Shown: positions 45,495 to 53,954 of the stretch, in pieces | Layout of the letters: each line of letters begins with the position of its first letter | Position numbering within the stretch: the first letter of the stretch is position 1 | NCBI GenBank assembly: GCA_019694805.1 | Contig: JAIBBG010000007.1 | Location: forward strand, 20,015 to 84,014 | Direction: 5' to 3' | Origin: Flavobacteriales bacterium | GTDB lineage: Bacteria; Bacteroidota; Bacteroidia; Flavobacteriales_D; Sanyastnellaceae | DNA: 64,000 nt | The notes under the pieces: generated by a model | What the model saw: the letters and a program-made list of their open reading frames with translations, nothing else | What the model was told of the DNA's origin: nothing | Database searches by the model: none | Made by a program: the position numbers and the translations under genes

Positions 45495-48026
45495 TTAGCG
45501 GATAATGAGTGATTTCTTATGATAATGGCCTGAACCATCAATAACTACAACTTCATAGAGGCCAGAAGACCACGTTCCTGTTTGTATCTCCATCACGTTT
45601 GCCGAGGTATTTCTTGACACGCGATGGATCAAACCACCTCGTGCGTCGTAAATGAGTATTGCTGTCCATGAGCCAAATGATGCGTTGATGGTGAAATGAT
45701 CATCTGCCGGATTGGGATACAAAACAAACATCGTTTCTTGAGATTCTTCAAGACCAACACAATCTTCTACAAATATTTCGTCTGTCGAATGAGCAACACA
45801 TCCTTGAGTATTTGTATAGGAATATGTCACCATATTCAATCCGTGAATTGCTTCTGAAGGATAAAAATGACCATCAACAACTCCATCACCAGAATAAACA
45901 CCACCGGGAGGATTAGCTTGCCAAATCAATGATTCGTTGTAATCGCAAATGGTGTCGTTGTTAAAGGCAAAATAAATTACGGGCATTTGATACACCGTAA
46001 CAGGCACAGGATTCATGACTTCACAGCCAAAATCGTCGAGGCCTTCAATATAATAAACTGTCGAAGTCAATGGTGTCACTGTAATGCTGTTGCCTTCGGT
46101 GAAATTGACCCATTGCACATAAGCAGGACCGCTCGCTACCAATGTAGTTGACTCCCCTGAACAAAGTTCAGTATCGCCTTCGATATTGATCATTGGAAAT
46201 GGTCGAACATGGCAATAAAAACCAACTTCATTGGTGCATCCATTGGCTCCGAGTGAAGTTGCAGTCAGTATGCTGTCACTGGTAAGCTGCACAGTCAATG
46301 GATTTGTCATGGTTCCATCAGTCCAGTTGAAATCAAATTCACTAACCACAGAAAGTTCCAAAAACCCTCCGGCACAAATGGTATCTTGTCCCGTGATGAT
46401 TAACTCAGGAGCAGGCTTCACCGTGATTTGGTAGTTGGTAAAATCTGTGCAGCCAAAAACAGTTGTACCAACCAGCATGACAATGGAATCTTGTTGAGGA
46501 AATACTAGAAATTGTGTTTCCGAGCTTCCGTCGGGCCATGTGTATGTATCAGCACCGCTTGCTGTAAGCAACGAGCTTTCGCCTTCGCAAATGATGGGAG
46601 TACCTGAAACGGAAACTACAGGAGTTTCATGCGCTTCTACGAAGTATGAAATGGTATTGGAACAGCCAAAATCATCTGTGCCTATGAGCTGTAAGTCGAC
46701 GCTATCTGTTACCGTAAAAAAGTACGGATTGTCATTGGTCAGATTATTCCACTCATAACTTGTTGCACCCGATGCCAGAAAACTGGTAATCTTTCCTATG
46801 CATGCCGGCTGAAGTTGATCGATTGATAATTCAGGCAAAGGCAATACTTCCACAAAATAATTTTCTTTGACACTGCATTCATTAGCACCGAAAACTTCAA
46901 CCTGATAATTCGTACTGACCATAGGAGAAATATCAAGAATGTTTACAGCTCCACTCTGCACCTCCATGTCTAGATCAAGGTCAGTCCAAATGAAATTCGC
47001 ACCTCCAATTACTTCTGCATGAGAAAGGTTGCCAAAGCAAATACTATCATCAACACTGAATGTAAACTCCGGTAAATCGCGCACTTCAATATCAAATACG
47101 AATTGTCCGGTACACCCTGCATCATTGAACCCATCAATGATTATGCTAGTGGATGCTGTTGGAAACAAGGTTTGCGTTGTTTCAAAAAAACCAAGTGGCC
47201 CGCGATAAAGTTCAGCTCCAGTTGGCGCAAGCACCAAACTGTCTCCGAAACAAATGAATTGCGGAACTTCAAAAAACACATCCGGAAAGGGTTGAACAAG
47301 TACATCGATCGCTACAGTCGTATCACATGCTCCCAAAGTGGATGTCACGGAAACAATCAAAGAGCTATTCGGAGAAATTTCAATGGTCGGATCCGTTGAA
47401 CCATTGTACCAAATCCAAGAATCTGCACCTGTAACTGTGTACTGACCTGATTCTCCAATACAAATTCCGTCCGGACCTGTGATCACCATTGCAGGTGGTA
47501 AAATGACTGAAATATCGAAGTATGTGAGACTTTGACAACCCGCCTCGTCAATCCCGGTAGCGTAAGAGGTAAAAGATTCGACAGGATAAAAAGTAATTGA
47601 GTCATTCTTAACACCATTCTCCCACGTGTATTCTTGGCCATCAGGACTGGATAAGATAACAGTATCGCCATAACAAACCTCTGTAAGGCCAATAAACTGA
47701 AGTCCAGGTGATGGAATCACTGTCATGATCGCAGTCGCAGAGCCAATACAAACGCCATCGTCATAGGTGTATGTTATCTCAAATTGACCTGGGCCGGTAA
47801 GAGCAGGGTTGAAAAAATCTGCTTCCATGCCTGGACCGGAATAGGTACCTCCGAAAGGTAATCCAGGAGCTACATTGAAAGGTGCCTGAGTACTGCACAA
47901 AGTATCATAACCCATCAAACTGAAAGTTACTTCACATCCACCTGCCAAAGATTCTTCCTGCGCCTTAGAAGCAAAAGACAATAAAAATGAGAATAGTATA
48001 AAAGTCCACCTTAGAATTTGGTTCAT
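45495..48026 (-). CDS. Giant Ig-like repeat protein, T9SS type A cargo (paralog 1)
   Basis: An 843-residue protein from the ATG at 48026, which starts a signal peptide (MNQILRWTFILFSFLLSFASKAQ). It shares the first unit with its neighbour (CEVTFSLMGYDTLCSTQ, GGTYSGPGMEADFFNPA). About nine repeats with ICxGESxxxxASG and YxWxxG follow, then a GGVYSGDGVVDGHFYP unit and a type A sorting domain (MFVLYPNPADDHFTINASF to SSGLYEVVVIDGSG). The frame continues to 48164 without a signal peptide; a TTATTTTG -7-like box at 48052-48059 (minus strand) supports 48026. The pair looks like a tandem duplication with differing repeat number. Confidence 0.9.
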   Translation of the reverse strand: MNQILRWTFILFSFLLSFASKAQEESLAGGCEVTFSLMGYDTLCSTQAPFNVAPGLPFGGTYSGPGMEADFFNPALTGPGQFEITYTYDDGVCIGSATAIMTVIPSPGLQFIGLTEVCYGDTVILSSPDGQEYTWENGVKNDSITFYPVESFTSYATGIDEAGCQSLTYFDISVILPPAMVITGPDGICIGESGQYTVTGADSWIWYNGSTDPTIEISPNSSLIVSVTSTLGACDTTVAIDVLVQPFPDVFFEVPQFICFGDSLVLAPTGAELYRGPLGFFETTQTLFPTASTSIIIDGFNDAGCTGQFVFDIEVRDLPEFTFSVDDSICFGNLSHAEVIGGANFIWTDLDLDMEVQSGAVNILDISPMVSTNYQVEVFGANECSVKENYFVEVLPLPELSIDQLQPACIGKITSFLASGATSYEWNNLTNDNPYFFTVTDSVDLQLIGTDDFGCSNTISYFVEAHETPVVSVSGTPIICEGESSLLTASGADTYTWPDGSSETQFLVFPQQDSIVMLVGTTVFGCTDFTNYQITVKPAPELIITGQDTICAGGFLELSVVSEFDFNWTDGTMTNPLTVQLTSDSILTATSLGANGCTNEVGFYCHVRPFPMINIEGDTELCSGESTTLVASGPAYVQWVNFTEGNSITVTPLTSTVYYIEGLDDFGCEVMNPVPVTVYQMPVIYFAFNNDTICDYNESLIWQANPPGGVYSGDGVVDGHFYPSEAIHGLNMVTYSYTNTQGCVAHSTDEIFVEDCVGLEESQETMFVLYPNPADDHFTINASFGSWTAILIYDARGGLIHRVSRNTSANVMEIQTGTWSSGLYEVVVIDGSGHYHKKSLIIR

Positions 48027-48153
48027 AGAATCCGTTCTTGTTTTCAAGTTGCAAAATAAAGCGAAGCGTCTCATTATCTGACTAAAAATCGCTGAATCTT
48101 GTAATCGACAAAAAGACGACAAAACCATCCGAATTCCACACCATTTGCCATCG

Positions 48154-48161
48154 TATCTTTG
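48154..48161 (+). promoter_or_regulatory. -7 box TATCTTTG upstream of mtaB
   Basis: An exact TAnnTTTG match, 17 nt before the mtaB ATG at 48179. Confidence 0.6.
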
Positions 48162-48178
48162 CAAACCCGTTCAGGATC

Positions 48179-49501
48179 ATGAACCAGTATAAAAAAATAG
48201 CGTTCCATACATTGGGTTGTAAGCTCAATTTCTCGGAATCATCTTCGTTGGCGAGGCAGTTCGAAGAAAAAGGCTATGCCAGAGTGGAAATGGAAGAAAA
48301 CCCGGACGTACTGGTGATCAACACCTGCAGCGTTACTGAACAAGCCGATAAAAAATGCCGCAACATTGTAAGCCGTGCTATTCGCAACAATCCGGGCGTT
48401 TTTGTTGCCGTAGTCGGTTGTTATGCTCAATTGAAACCTGAAGAAATTGCTGCCATACCCGGAGTAAAACTCGTCTTGGGAGCTGGTGAAAAATTCAACT
48501 TGCCAGAGCATGTTGAAAAACAGAACATTCTGGGACAGCCAGTTATTCACGCTGGAGAAATTAAAGATGTCAAAACTTTCATCCCTTCATTTTCCGCTGG
48601 CGATAGAACGAGAACATTTCTAAAGGTCCAAGATGGCTGCAATTATTTCTGTGCTTTTTGCACGATTCCTCTCGCCAGAGGTAGAAGCCGAAGCACAACC
48701 ATTCAGGAGACCATTGAAGAAGCACAAAAAGCCATTGATGCCGGGGCACGTGAAATCGTGCTCACAGGCGTGAATATTGGTGATTTCGGAACTTACCATC
48801 AAGAATCGTTATTGGGATTGATTCAACAACTTGATCAATTATCCGGAGCAACGCGTTTTAGGATCTCGAGCATTGAACCCAATTTGCTGAGCGACGATAT
48901 CATCGATTTTGTCGCCGGCTCGCAAAAATTCATGCCTCATTTTCACATTCCACTTCAAAGCGGTTGTGACGATGTACTTCAAGCTATGCGCAGGAGATAT
49001 CGCACTGCGCTCTACCGTCAACGCGTAGAGAGGATATTGCAAATGATTCCTGATGCATGCATTGGTGTTGATGTCATCACTGGATTTCCCTCGGAAAACG
49101 ATGAAAAATTCAAAATCACGCGGGACTTCATTCTGGATCTTCCGGTCTCATATCTTCACGTCTTTACCTACAGCGAACGAGACCATACTACAGCTTTGCG
49201 CATTGCCGATGTAGTTCCAATGGAGGCAAGACACCTTCGGACGAAACAACTGCGATTGATTTCTGAAAAAAAGAAAAGGGCATTCACTGAGCGCTTTGTA
49301 GGCTCACATAGGCCCGTTCTGTGGGAAGCGGCCAACGAAGCCGGCATGATGTACGGTTTCACCGATAACTATATCAAGGTTGAAATTCCTTATGAAGAAA
49401 AACTGGTGAATCAGGTCACCGATGCCCAACTCATCAAATTACACCCCGAACTCTACATGCACGGTGAAGCATTCTTAGGGGTTACTTCAGTTGAGCGTTG
49501 A
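48179..49501 (+). CDS. mtaB: tRNA t6A37 methylthiotransferase MtaB
   Basis: A 440-residue radical-SAM enzyme. N-terminal methylthiotransferase cysteines are Cys14 (TLGCKLN), Cys50 (NTCSVT) and Cys81 (GCYAQL), which bind one cluster. Cys154, 158 and 161 (DGCNYFCAFC) bind the SAM cluster. VLTGVNIGDFGTY, HIPLQSGCDDVLQAMRRRY and DVITGFPSE are typical of the MiaB/MtaB family, and a TRAM-like tail closes it. The KLN after the first Cys and the GVNIGDFG stretch favour MtaB (ms2t6A) over MiaB or RimO. The 3' end overlaps the convergent DUF2461 gene by 20 nt. Confidence 0.93.
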   Translation: MNQYKKIAFHTLGCKLNFSESSSLARQFEEKGYARVEMEENPDVLVINTCSVTEQADKKCRNIVSRAIRNNPGVFVAVVGCYAQLKPEEIAAIPGVKLVLGAGEKFNLPEHVEKQNILGQPVIHAGEIKDVKTFIPSFSAGDRTRTFLKVQDGCNYFCAFCTIPLARGRSRSTTIQETIEEAQKAIDAGAREIVLTGVNIGDFGTYHQESLLGLIQQLDQLSGATRFRISSIEPNLLSDDIIDFVAGSQKFMPHFHIPLQSGCDDVLQAMRRRYRTALYRQRVERILQMIPDACIGVDVITGFPSENDEKFKITRDFILDLPVSYLHVFTYSERDHTTALRIADVVPMEARHLRTKQLRLISEKKKRAFTERFVGSHRPVLWEAANEAGMMYGFTDNYIKVEIPYEEKLVNQVTDAQLIKLHPELYMHGEAFLGVTSVER

Positions 49502-50147
49502 GAAAATCTCCGACAGGTTTACCCGCGAGATAGTGGTCGACAACCGTTTTCATCAGTTTATCCGTGAGTATGATTTTTGGGTCCAATTCTACCCAGAAAT
49601 AAAATTGCTTGTTGTAGATATACGGGCACACCTCTGCCACCTTTTTATGTTCTGCAGGTAAAATCTTGTTTTTTTCACCTTGCAATTCACCCCATACCTT
49701 CACGAATGTTTTATCATTCAACACTTTCATGAAAGACTTTGGATTCTTGGTAATACCATCGCGGATGTCCTGCAATTTGTCTTTATCCGGCATATAAATG
49801 CCTCCAGCCAATGCGAGTTTTTCCGGACCCAACTCCACATAAACACCTGATGCACCATCCGTCTTGCGACCATCGCGAGAGATAACGGCCGAAGCATTCA
49901 ATTTGTAAGGCGTTTTATCTTTTGAAAAACGGATATCTCTATTGATTCTAAAAATAGCATCGGAAGGCTTGATGTTGATGCTTTTATCGTGCTTCTTCAA
50001 TTCACTGATGAGATCAGCTACGAACAACTCGAAAGGTTTTTTGACACTTGATTCGTATCTCTTTTTATTGGCTTGAAACCAATCTCGGTTGTTGTTAGCC
50101 GCCAAGTCTTTGAAGAATTGTAAGTAATCCTGATTAAAGTATTTCAT
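49482..50147 (-). CDS. DUF2461 family protein
   Basis: A 221-residue protein matching DUF2461 (TIGR02453): FFKDLAANNNRDWFQANKKRYE, FRINRDIRFSKDKTPYK and GVYVELGPEKLALAGGIYMPDKDKLQDIR. The function of the family is not known to me. Its ATG overlaps the stop of the glycosyltransferase gene by 4 nt (coupled translation), and its 3' end overlaps mtaB on the other strand by 20 nt. Confidence 0.93.
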   Translation of the reverse strand: MKYFNQDYLQFFKDLAANNNRDWFQANKKRYESSVKKPFELFVADLISELKKHDKSINIKPSDAIFRINRDIRFSKDKTPYKLNASAVISRDGRKTDGASGVYVELGPEKLALAGGIYMPDKDKLQDIRDGITKNPKSFMKVLNDKTFVKVWGELQGEKNKILPAEHKKVAEVCPYIYNKQFYFWVELDPKIILTDKLMKTVVDHYLAGKPVGDFLNAQLK

Positions 50148-51802
50148 CGCGAAGGGAGTTTTCCATTTTCCGAATCATTCAGATCGGGCACTTTGTAAAT
50201 ATGTATTTTCTCGAGTGAGTTCTTGGGATTCAACCTATGCAAAAGTTGATCAAACCATCCTGCTTCGATGGTCGTTTGATAGGTCAATGCCGGATAGTAT
50301 TCGCGAACGTGCGCTACCCTTTGTTCCAGATTTAAATCATCGTAAAACAAATAGTAGTTGGGCGTGAGTCTCGGGCGCAAATCAGACTGTGTTGTTTCCT
50401 CATCGTGTGCAAAATTGAGCATGTAGTTCCATGGCTCATCGCCCTTTTTCCAATAGTAATAAATACTCCAGTTACCACTATAAAACTGAGGCATCATAGC
50501 TCCTTGATCGCTATGTGTAAATTCTAATGCAAAATTTCTGCAATCACCTTGCTCATAGAGATAATTCATGGCTTCTACCCTTCCTTTTTTTGAAAAGGTA
50601 AAACAAAACACCAACATCAGAACCGTATTGATCACCCAGAAAAAGCGCCATAAACCTCTGTGAAGACCTTCACGCTGTTTCCAGAACATCGATTTTTCTT
50701 TCCAGGTGTACCAACCAAGAACACCCATCATGACTACAAAAGGCAACGCCGGCAAAATGAATCTTTCCTGTCGGTTTGGGTAAAGAATATGAAACAGGAT
50801 AAAACCGACCACAGGAAAAACGACAAGTGCGTGTTTCCGCCATGAACTCAGGAAACCAAACAACAAAAACAAACTCACCGGAGGAAGGATGAACAATCCG
50901 ATAAAACTCAAATAAGCGAAAGGAGAACCGGGATAATTGAGCGCATTTTTTTTATTGTATTCAAAATAACCTTGCAAATGCTGAAAGGGCTCGCCACCCC
51001 AAAGCAAAACATCATCAAGTTGTGTGACACTGAAAGCGAGAAGAGAGACCACACCGAACACCAGCATCCTGGAGAATCCCACAAAAAGCCACAACATCAC
51101 GCCAGTCATAGCAACGAGCAAACCCGTCTGATAACGAAGCCCCACCGCGAGTCCCATGACAAAAGCGGCGATGATCAAAGACCACCAACCGTTTCCTTTT
51201 TGAGTGATAACGTCAGTTTGAACGGCGGTAAACTCTCTTCCAAAAAATGTCCTTGTTGTGAAAGTCTGAGATTTGATCAGCACATAAAATCCGTACATCA
51301 ATGGAGGGATGCAAACCATTTCGACAAGATTTCTCACAGAAAAATTCGGCAAAACGCCAATGAACGCCAGCAACAAACCAACTGTTATGGCACGTTTTTG
51401 CCCACCAAGTCGCTCTGCAATACGGTAACCCAGCCACACGGTGATCAGAGAATATGCAGCGTGAATCAGTCGAATGATGTACATCTGAGTATCAGGTTGA
51501 TCAATACCCATCCATAGCATCACTTTGAAAAAGCAGAAAAGCCAACCCAGGTAGAAAAAACTTATGGGCTCAGGATGCTTCAAATCATTGCCAATTCCTG
51601 GTAGCCAATTGTTGAAATTACTGCCATCTGCCCAAGAACCTGAAGGCTCAATGGTGAGGAAGTGATCGTCATGCATCAAATAACCTTTGGCGAATATCAC
51701 GGCAATCAAACGCACGAACGCAGCCAGAAAAATGATCCATAACAGAGGACGTTTTTCAAAATTCAATTGAATCGAATGAAAAAAACCGATTTGACCTGTC
51801 AT
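50144..51802 (-). CDS. Polytopic glycosyltransferase (GT39/GT22-like)
   Basis: A 552-residue inner-membrane protein with about ten hydrophobic segments. The first periplasmic loop carries an acidic His-rich motif HDDHF (residues 44-48), the position of the catalytic acidic residue in GT-C enzymes such as ArnT or GPI mannosyltransferases. YPNRQERFILPALPFVVMMGVLGW matches the later GPI-mannosyltransferase region. It likely moves a sugar from a polyprenyl-linked donor to an envelope acceptor. The frame opens at 51859, but that start lies inside the upstream gene's terminator; the ATG at 51802, 4 nt after a -7-like box (TTATTTCG, 51807-51814), fits better. Confidence 0.8.
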   Translation of the reverse strand: MTGQIGFFHSIQLNFEKRPLLWIIFLAAFVRLIAVIFAKGYLMHDDHFLTIEPSGSWADGSNFNNWLPGIGNDLKHPEPISFFYLGWLFCFFKVMLWMGIDQPDTQMYIIRLIHAAYSLITVWLGYRIAERLGGQKRAITVGLLLAFIGVLPNFSVRNLVEMVCIPPLMYGFYVLIKSQTFTTRTFFGREFTAVQTDVITQKGNGWWSLIIAAFVMGLAVGLRYQTGLLVAMTGVMLWLFVGFSRMLVFGVVSLLAFSVTQLDDVLLWGGEPFQHLQGYFEYNKKNALNYPGSPFAYLSFIGLFILPPVSLFLLFGFLSSWRKHALVVFPVVGFILFHILYPNRQERFILPALPFVVMMGVLGWYTWKEKSMFWKQREGLHRGLWRFFWVINTVLMLVFCFTFSKKGRVEAMNYLYEQGDCRNFALEFTHSDQGAMMPQFYSGNWSIYYYWKKGDEPWNYMLNFAHDEETTQSDLRPRLTPNYYLFYDDLNLEQRVAHVREYYPALTYQTTIEAGWFDQLLHRLNPKNSLEKIHIYKVPDLNDSENGKLPSR

Positions 51803-51837
51803 ATCGCGAAATAAGGCTGCTAAAGTCGTAAATAAAA

Positions 51838-51869
51838 ACGCCGCGATAGATGCTATCACGGCGTAATTT
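51838..51869 (-). terminator. Terminator of the small secreted-protein gene
   Basis: On the minus strand: ACGCCG-T-GATAG / CTATC-G-CGGCGT with a CAT loop, followed by TTTTATTT. It lies 23 nt beyond the stop codon at 51887 and covers the apparent upstream start (51859) of the glycosyltransferase frame. Confidence 0.75.
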
Positions 51870-51886
51870 CATGAAATAGGTTTCAT

Positions 51887-52405
51887 TCAAGAACCTTTCT
51901 TCTTTCTGAAGAGGTGCTTATTTCTGACAATAAATTCCTGACTGTCGAGGTATTTCACTTCTTCGGAAAGGATAAAAGTTCCAGAAGTAACAATGAGCGT
52001 CTGCCTCAAGATGGCCTTTTTGCGGTTGTCTTTTCCTTGTGTTTCCATGACAATGATGGCAGAGTCTCCGCGCATCACCGCATCACGTACATCCCAATCC
52101 ACACCATTGTTATCTATTTTTTCGCCATCCTCTTTGACTTCGCAAGATCCCATTCCACTGAAGAATTCTCCATTTCCAGCATCGTATACCACATCATATG
52201 TCCACACTTTCCCGTCAAAACTGGTGGTGCATTTGGCGGGAGTGGCGTATTTTGTTTTGTTGTCTTTAAACTCTGTGGATTCCAGAAATCCTTCCCAATC
52301 ACCCTGTGCACGTTTGAATTGTGCATTGATGAATTCCGCGCGATCAGTGAGCTGTGCTGATGAGAGCAAGACCATAGCGGCAACCGTAAAAAGCAAATGT
52401 TTCAT
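51887..52405 (-). CDS. Small secreted protein of unknown function
   Basis: A 172-residue protein from the ATG at 52405, with signal peptide MKHLLFTVAAMVLLSSAQ. After it come AQGDWEGFLESTEFKDNKT, a WTYDVVYDAGNGEFFSGMGSCEV stretch and IVMETQGKDNRKKAILRQTL. The strand-rich pattern resembles lipocalin-like or DUF1579-like proteins, but I do not recognise the family. The frame also allows TTG at 52414; an exact -7 box (TATCTTTG, 52429-52436, minus strand) 23 nt upstream of the ATG supports 52405. It has its own promoter and terminator, so it is monocistronic. Confidence 0.8.
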   Translation of the reverse strand: MKHLLFTVAAMVLLSSAQLTDRAEFINAQFKRAQGDWEGFLESTEFKDNKTKYATPAKCTTSFDGKVWTYDVVYDAGNGEFFSGMGSCEVKEDGEKIDNNGVDWDVRDAVMRGDSAIIVMETQGKDNRKKAILRQTLIVTSGTFILSEEVKYLDSQEFIVRNKHLFRKKKGS

Positions 52406-52428
52406 GATGTTCAAAGTGAGAACGCTAA

Positions 52429-52436
52429 CAAAGATA
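52429..52436 (-). promoter_or_regulatory. -7 box TATCTTTG
   Basis: An exact TAnnTTTG match on the minus strand, 23 nt upstream of the ATG at 52405. Confidence 0.6.
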
Positions 52437-52636
52437 ACTGCAATTCACTAAACAAGGAACTTTTCAACAATGCAGCAAATAAACCATGGCATATTGTGAC
52501 TGCAGTCACCCAAACGAATTACACATTCTCAAACGTAGAGATGTGATTTTTAAAGTCTGCAAAGGCTTTGCTGGAAACGATAGAAAAAAACACAAAATTC
52601 CGATAAGTTAAATATTGAATTTGTTATTGCAAACCC

Positions 52637-52667
52637 TTGATTTCGACATATCGAAGATGTACATTTG
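52637..52667 (+). promoter_or_regulatory. Promoter of the candidate small RNA
   Basis: TTG at 52637-52639, a 20-nt spacer and an exact -7 box TACATTTG (52660-52667). No open reading frame follows before the terminator at 52722-52751. Confidence 0.7.
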
Positions 52668-52671
52668 CGGC

Positions 52672-52751
52672 AGATTCCTATCTAGTACTTAGGTAGGTTT
52701 TGGTTAAAGGTTTAGTGACATGAGGCCGCCAGCGGGCGGCCTCTTGTTTTA
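52672..52751 (+). ncRNA. Candidate intergenic small RNA, about 75-80 nt
   Basis: The unit has a promoter (TTG-N20-TACATTTG), then a perfect 8-pair hairpin with one G-T pair (CCTATCTA at 52677-52684, loop GTACT, TAGGTAGG at 52690-52697). A single-stranded U/G/A-rich linker (52698-52721, containing GGTTAAAGG) follows. It ends in a strong terminator (GAGGCCGCC at 52722-52730, loop AGCG, GGCGGCCTC at 52735-52743, then TTGTTTT). The window's 497-nt space (52406-52911) has no plausible gene. It could be a known Bacteroidota RNA such as the Flavo-1 family or a 6S-like RNA; I cannot tell from sequence alone. The start coordinate is inferred from the -7 box. Confidence 0.68.
52722..52751 (+). terminator. 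Terminator of the candidate small RNA
   Basis: A perfect 9-bp GC-rich stem, 4-nt loop AGCG, then TTGTTTTA. Confidence 0.85.
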
Positions 52752-52823
52752 TACCAACTTCAAACCAATGGATTACGCCATCAAATTTTGTCAATGCCAA
52801 GTAGTCCCTTTTCCATTTTCAGA

Positions 52824-52855
52824 TAAAAGAAAAAACCCTCACGGGGTGGAGGGCT
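52824..52855 (-). terminator. Terminator of the FN3 protein gene
   Basis: On the minus strand the stem CCCTC / GAGGG (52849-52853 and 52836-52840) with an 8-nt loop is followed by TTTTTTCTTTTAT. It lies about 60 nt past the stop at 52912. Confidence 0.7.
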
Positions 52856-52911
52856 TTTCAATTTAGGGTGGATAGTTTGTGTTTTCGAAAAAATATATCT
52901 TGAAGGTAATC

Positions 52912-53523
52912 TTAAGATGCCATATACATGATGATTTCACTAAAGTCACCAGCGCCTGAGGAGTTCACTCCCTGGACCCTGAAGTAGCAAAACATGCCTA
53001 CAGGAAGTCCATTCAGATCGCATTTGTTGGAAGTAACAGTAGCAATGTCTTTCCATCCATTTTCTTCATTCGGGTTCAAGGTCATCTGCGCCCTGTAAAA
53101 TTTGCTTCCATTTCCTTTCCAAGCTACTGCGGCTTTTCCTCTCTCTTCGCTTCTGTGAACCACCAGTTTGCGAATTCCTGCCGGAACAGGCGCTGCACTT
53201 CTGGCTTTCACTGGTTCGAATGCGCATTGAGATAAAATTTCCTTGTTACCGTGAGCGAGGATATTCACCCATTCGCACATTCTGCTCATATCTGCATTGA
53301 TTGACTTCCTCACTGCGTTCCTCAGCGCTACTGCCTTGTGTGAGCCTTCCTTTACTTTTTCCTGGAGCGCTTTCATTTCATTCAACTTCAACCTTACCGA
53401 TGCTACATCAGGTTTGATCTGGTGAAACACTGGTTTGTCGAGTGAATCCAGATACAATTCAACCATCGAGATGAATCGCTCTACTGTTGTACCATTGAGG
53501 TTCGTCTTTACCTTTCCTGTCAT
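52912..53523 (-). CDS. FN3-domain protein with helical N-terminal domain
   Basis: A 203-residue protein with no signal peptide or membrane segment. Residues ~1-105 are helical and charged (VKTNLNGTTVERFISMVELYLDSL, SVRLKLNEMKALQEKVKEGSHKA). Residues ~115-203 form a fibronectin type III-like domain (IRKLVVHRSEERGKAAVAWKG, WKDIATVTSNKCDLNGLPVGMFCYFRVQGVNSSGAGDFSEI). I recall similar small FN3 proteins in other Bacteroidota; their role is unknown to me. It stands alone between a candidate small RNA and a gene-free 530-nt region. Confidence 0.82.
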   Translation of the reverse strand: MTGKVKTNLNGTTVERFISMVELYLDSLDKPVFHQIKPDVASVRLKLNEMKALQEKVKEGSHKAVALRNAVRKSINADMSRMCEWVNILAHGNKEILSQCAFEPVKARSAAPVPAGIRKLVVHRSEERGKAAVAWKGNGSKFYRAQMTLNPNEENGWKDIATVTSNKCDLNGLPVGMFCYFRVQGVNSSGAGDFSEIIMYMAS

Positions 53524-53831
53524 ACGTCAATCAATCTTTTTCTATGATCTGGTTACAGGAGGTTTGAACGGGAGGAAAAGATTTATGGTTACATTTTTTT
53601 TCTTCATCCTAAAAATAATTTCCGTTGGGCGCAGGAAATTTATCATCAAAAGCAAACCTGGTAAGGTTTTCAGCTAAATGCCATTCATGCACATTTTTTT
53701 TCGAATGATGATTTATCAAGACAAAAAGAAAGGCAAGAAAATGATTTTTCTGCCCAATAAAAGGAAAAGAATGTATTCGAAATGAAGATTTCAGTTGAAA
53801 ACAATCAATGGCTCACCCAACAAAAACAAAA
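53524..53831. other. Gene-free AT-rich stretch
   Basis: No convincing ORF, hairpin or promoter apart from the T-run of the minus-strand terminator at its right end. It is upstream of the FN3 gene, whose promoter must lie here, but I see no good -7 box. Confidence 0.5.
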
Positions 53832-53851
53832 CAGCCGGCATATGCCGGCTG
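53820..53851 (-). terminator. Terminator of the beta-helix operon
   Basis: A perfect 20-bp palindrome CAGCCGGCATATGCCGGCTG (53832-53851); on the minus strand it is followed by TTTTGTTTTTG. It lies about 200 nt beyond the stop at 54054, so the transcript would carry a long 3' untranslated region that holds two copies of the repeat below. Confidence 0.75.
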
Positions 53852-53855
53852 CTCT

Positions 53856-53935
53856 AACCCGGATCATGCAGTCGTTATCGTCATGAAGTGCTGATAGCCA
53901 AAAGGTCAAACACTACCGCAAGATTTGAATTTGTG
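53856..53935 (+). repeat. Intergenic repeat, copy A
   Basis: It begins AACCCGGATCAT and reads to a TTTGTG near 53935. By eye about three-quarters of its 80 nt match copy C; the first 44 nt align without gaps (35 identical), and CCGCAAGATTT (53914-53924) is shared exactly. It is inverted relative to copy B. Confidence 0.65.
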
Positions 53936-53954
53936 TGCGTATGATGCATACCGC

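Noticed and set aside
48027..48164. N-terminal extension of the first giant repeat protein
   Set aside because: The signal peptide starts at 48026 and a -7-like box lies within the extension.
50972..51517. 181-codon open frame on the plus strand
   Set aside because: A shadow of the glycosyltransferase gene; low-complexity polar translation.
53832..53851. 20-bp perfect palindrome as a transcription-factor operator
   Set aside because: A long T-run follows it on the minus strand, downstream of a minus-strand operon, so a terminator is the simpler reading.
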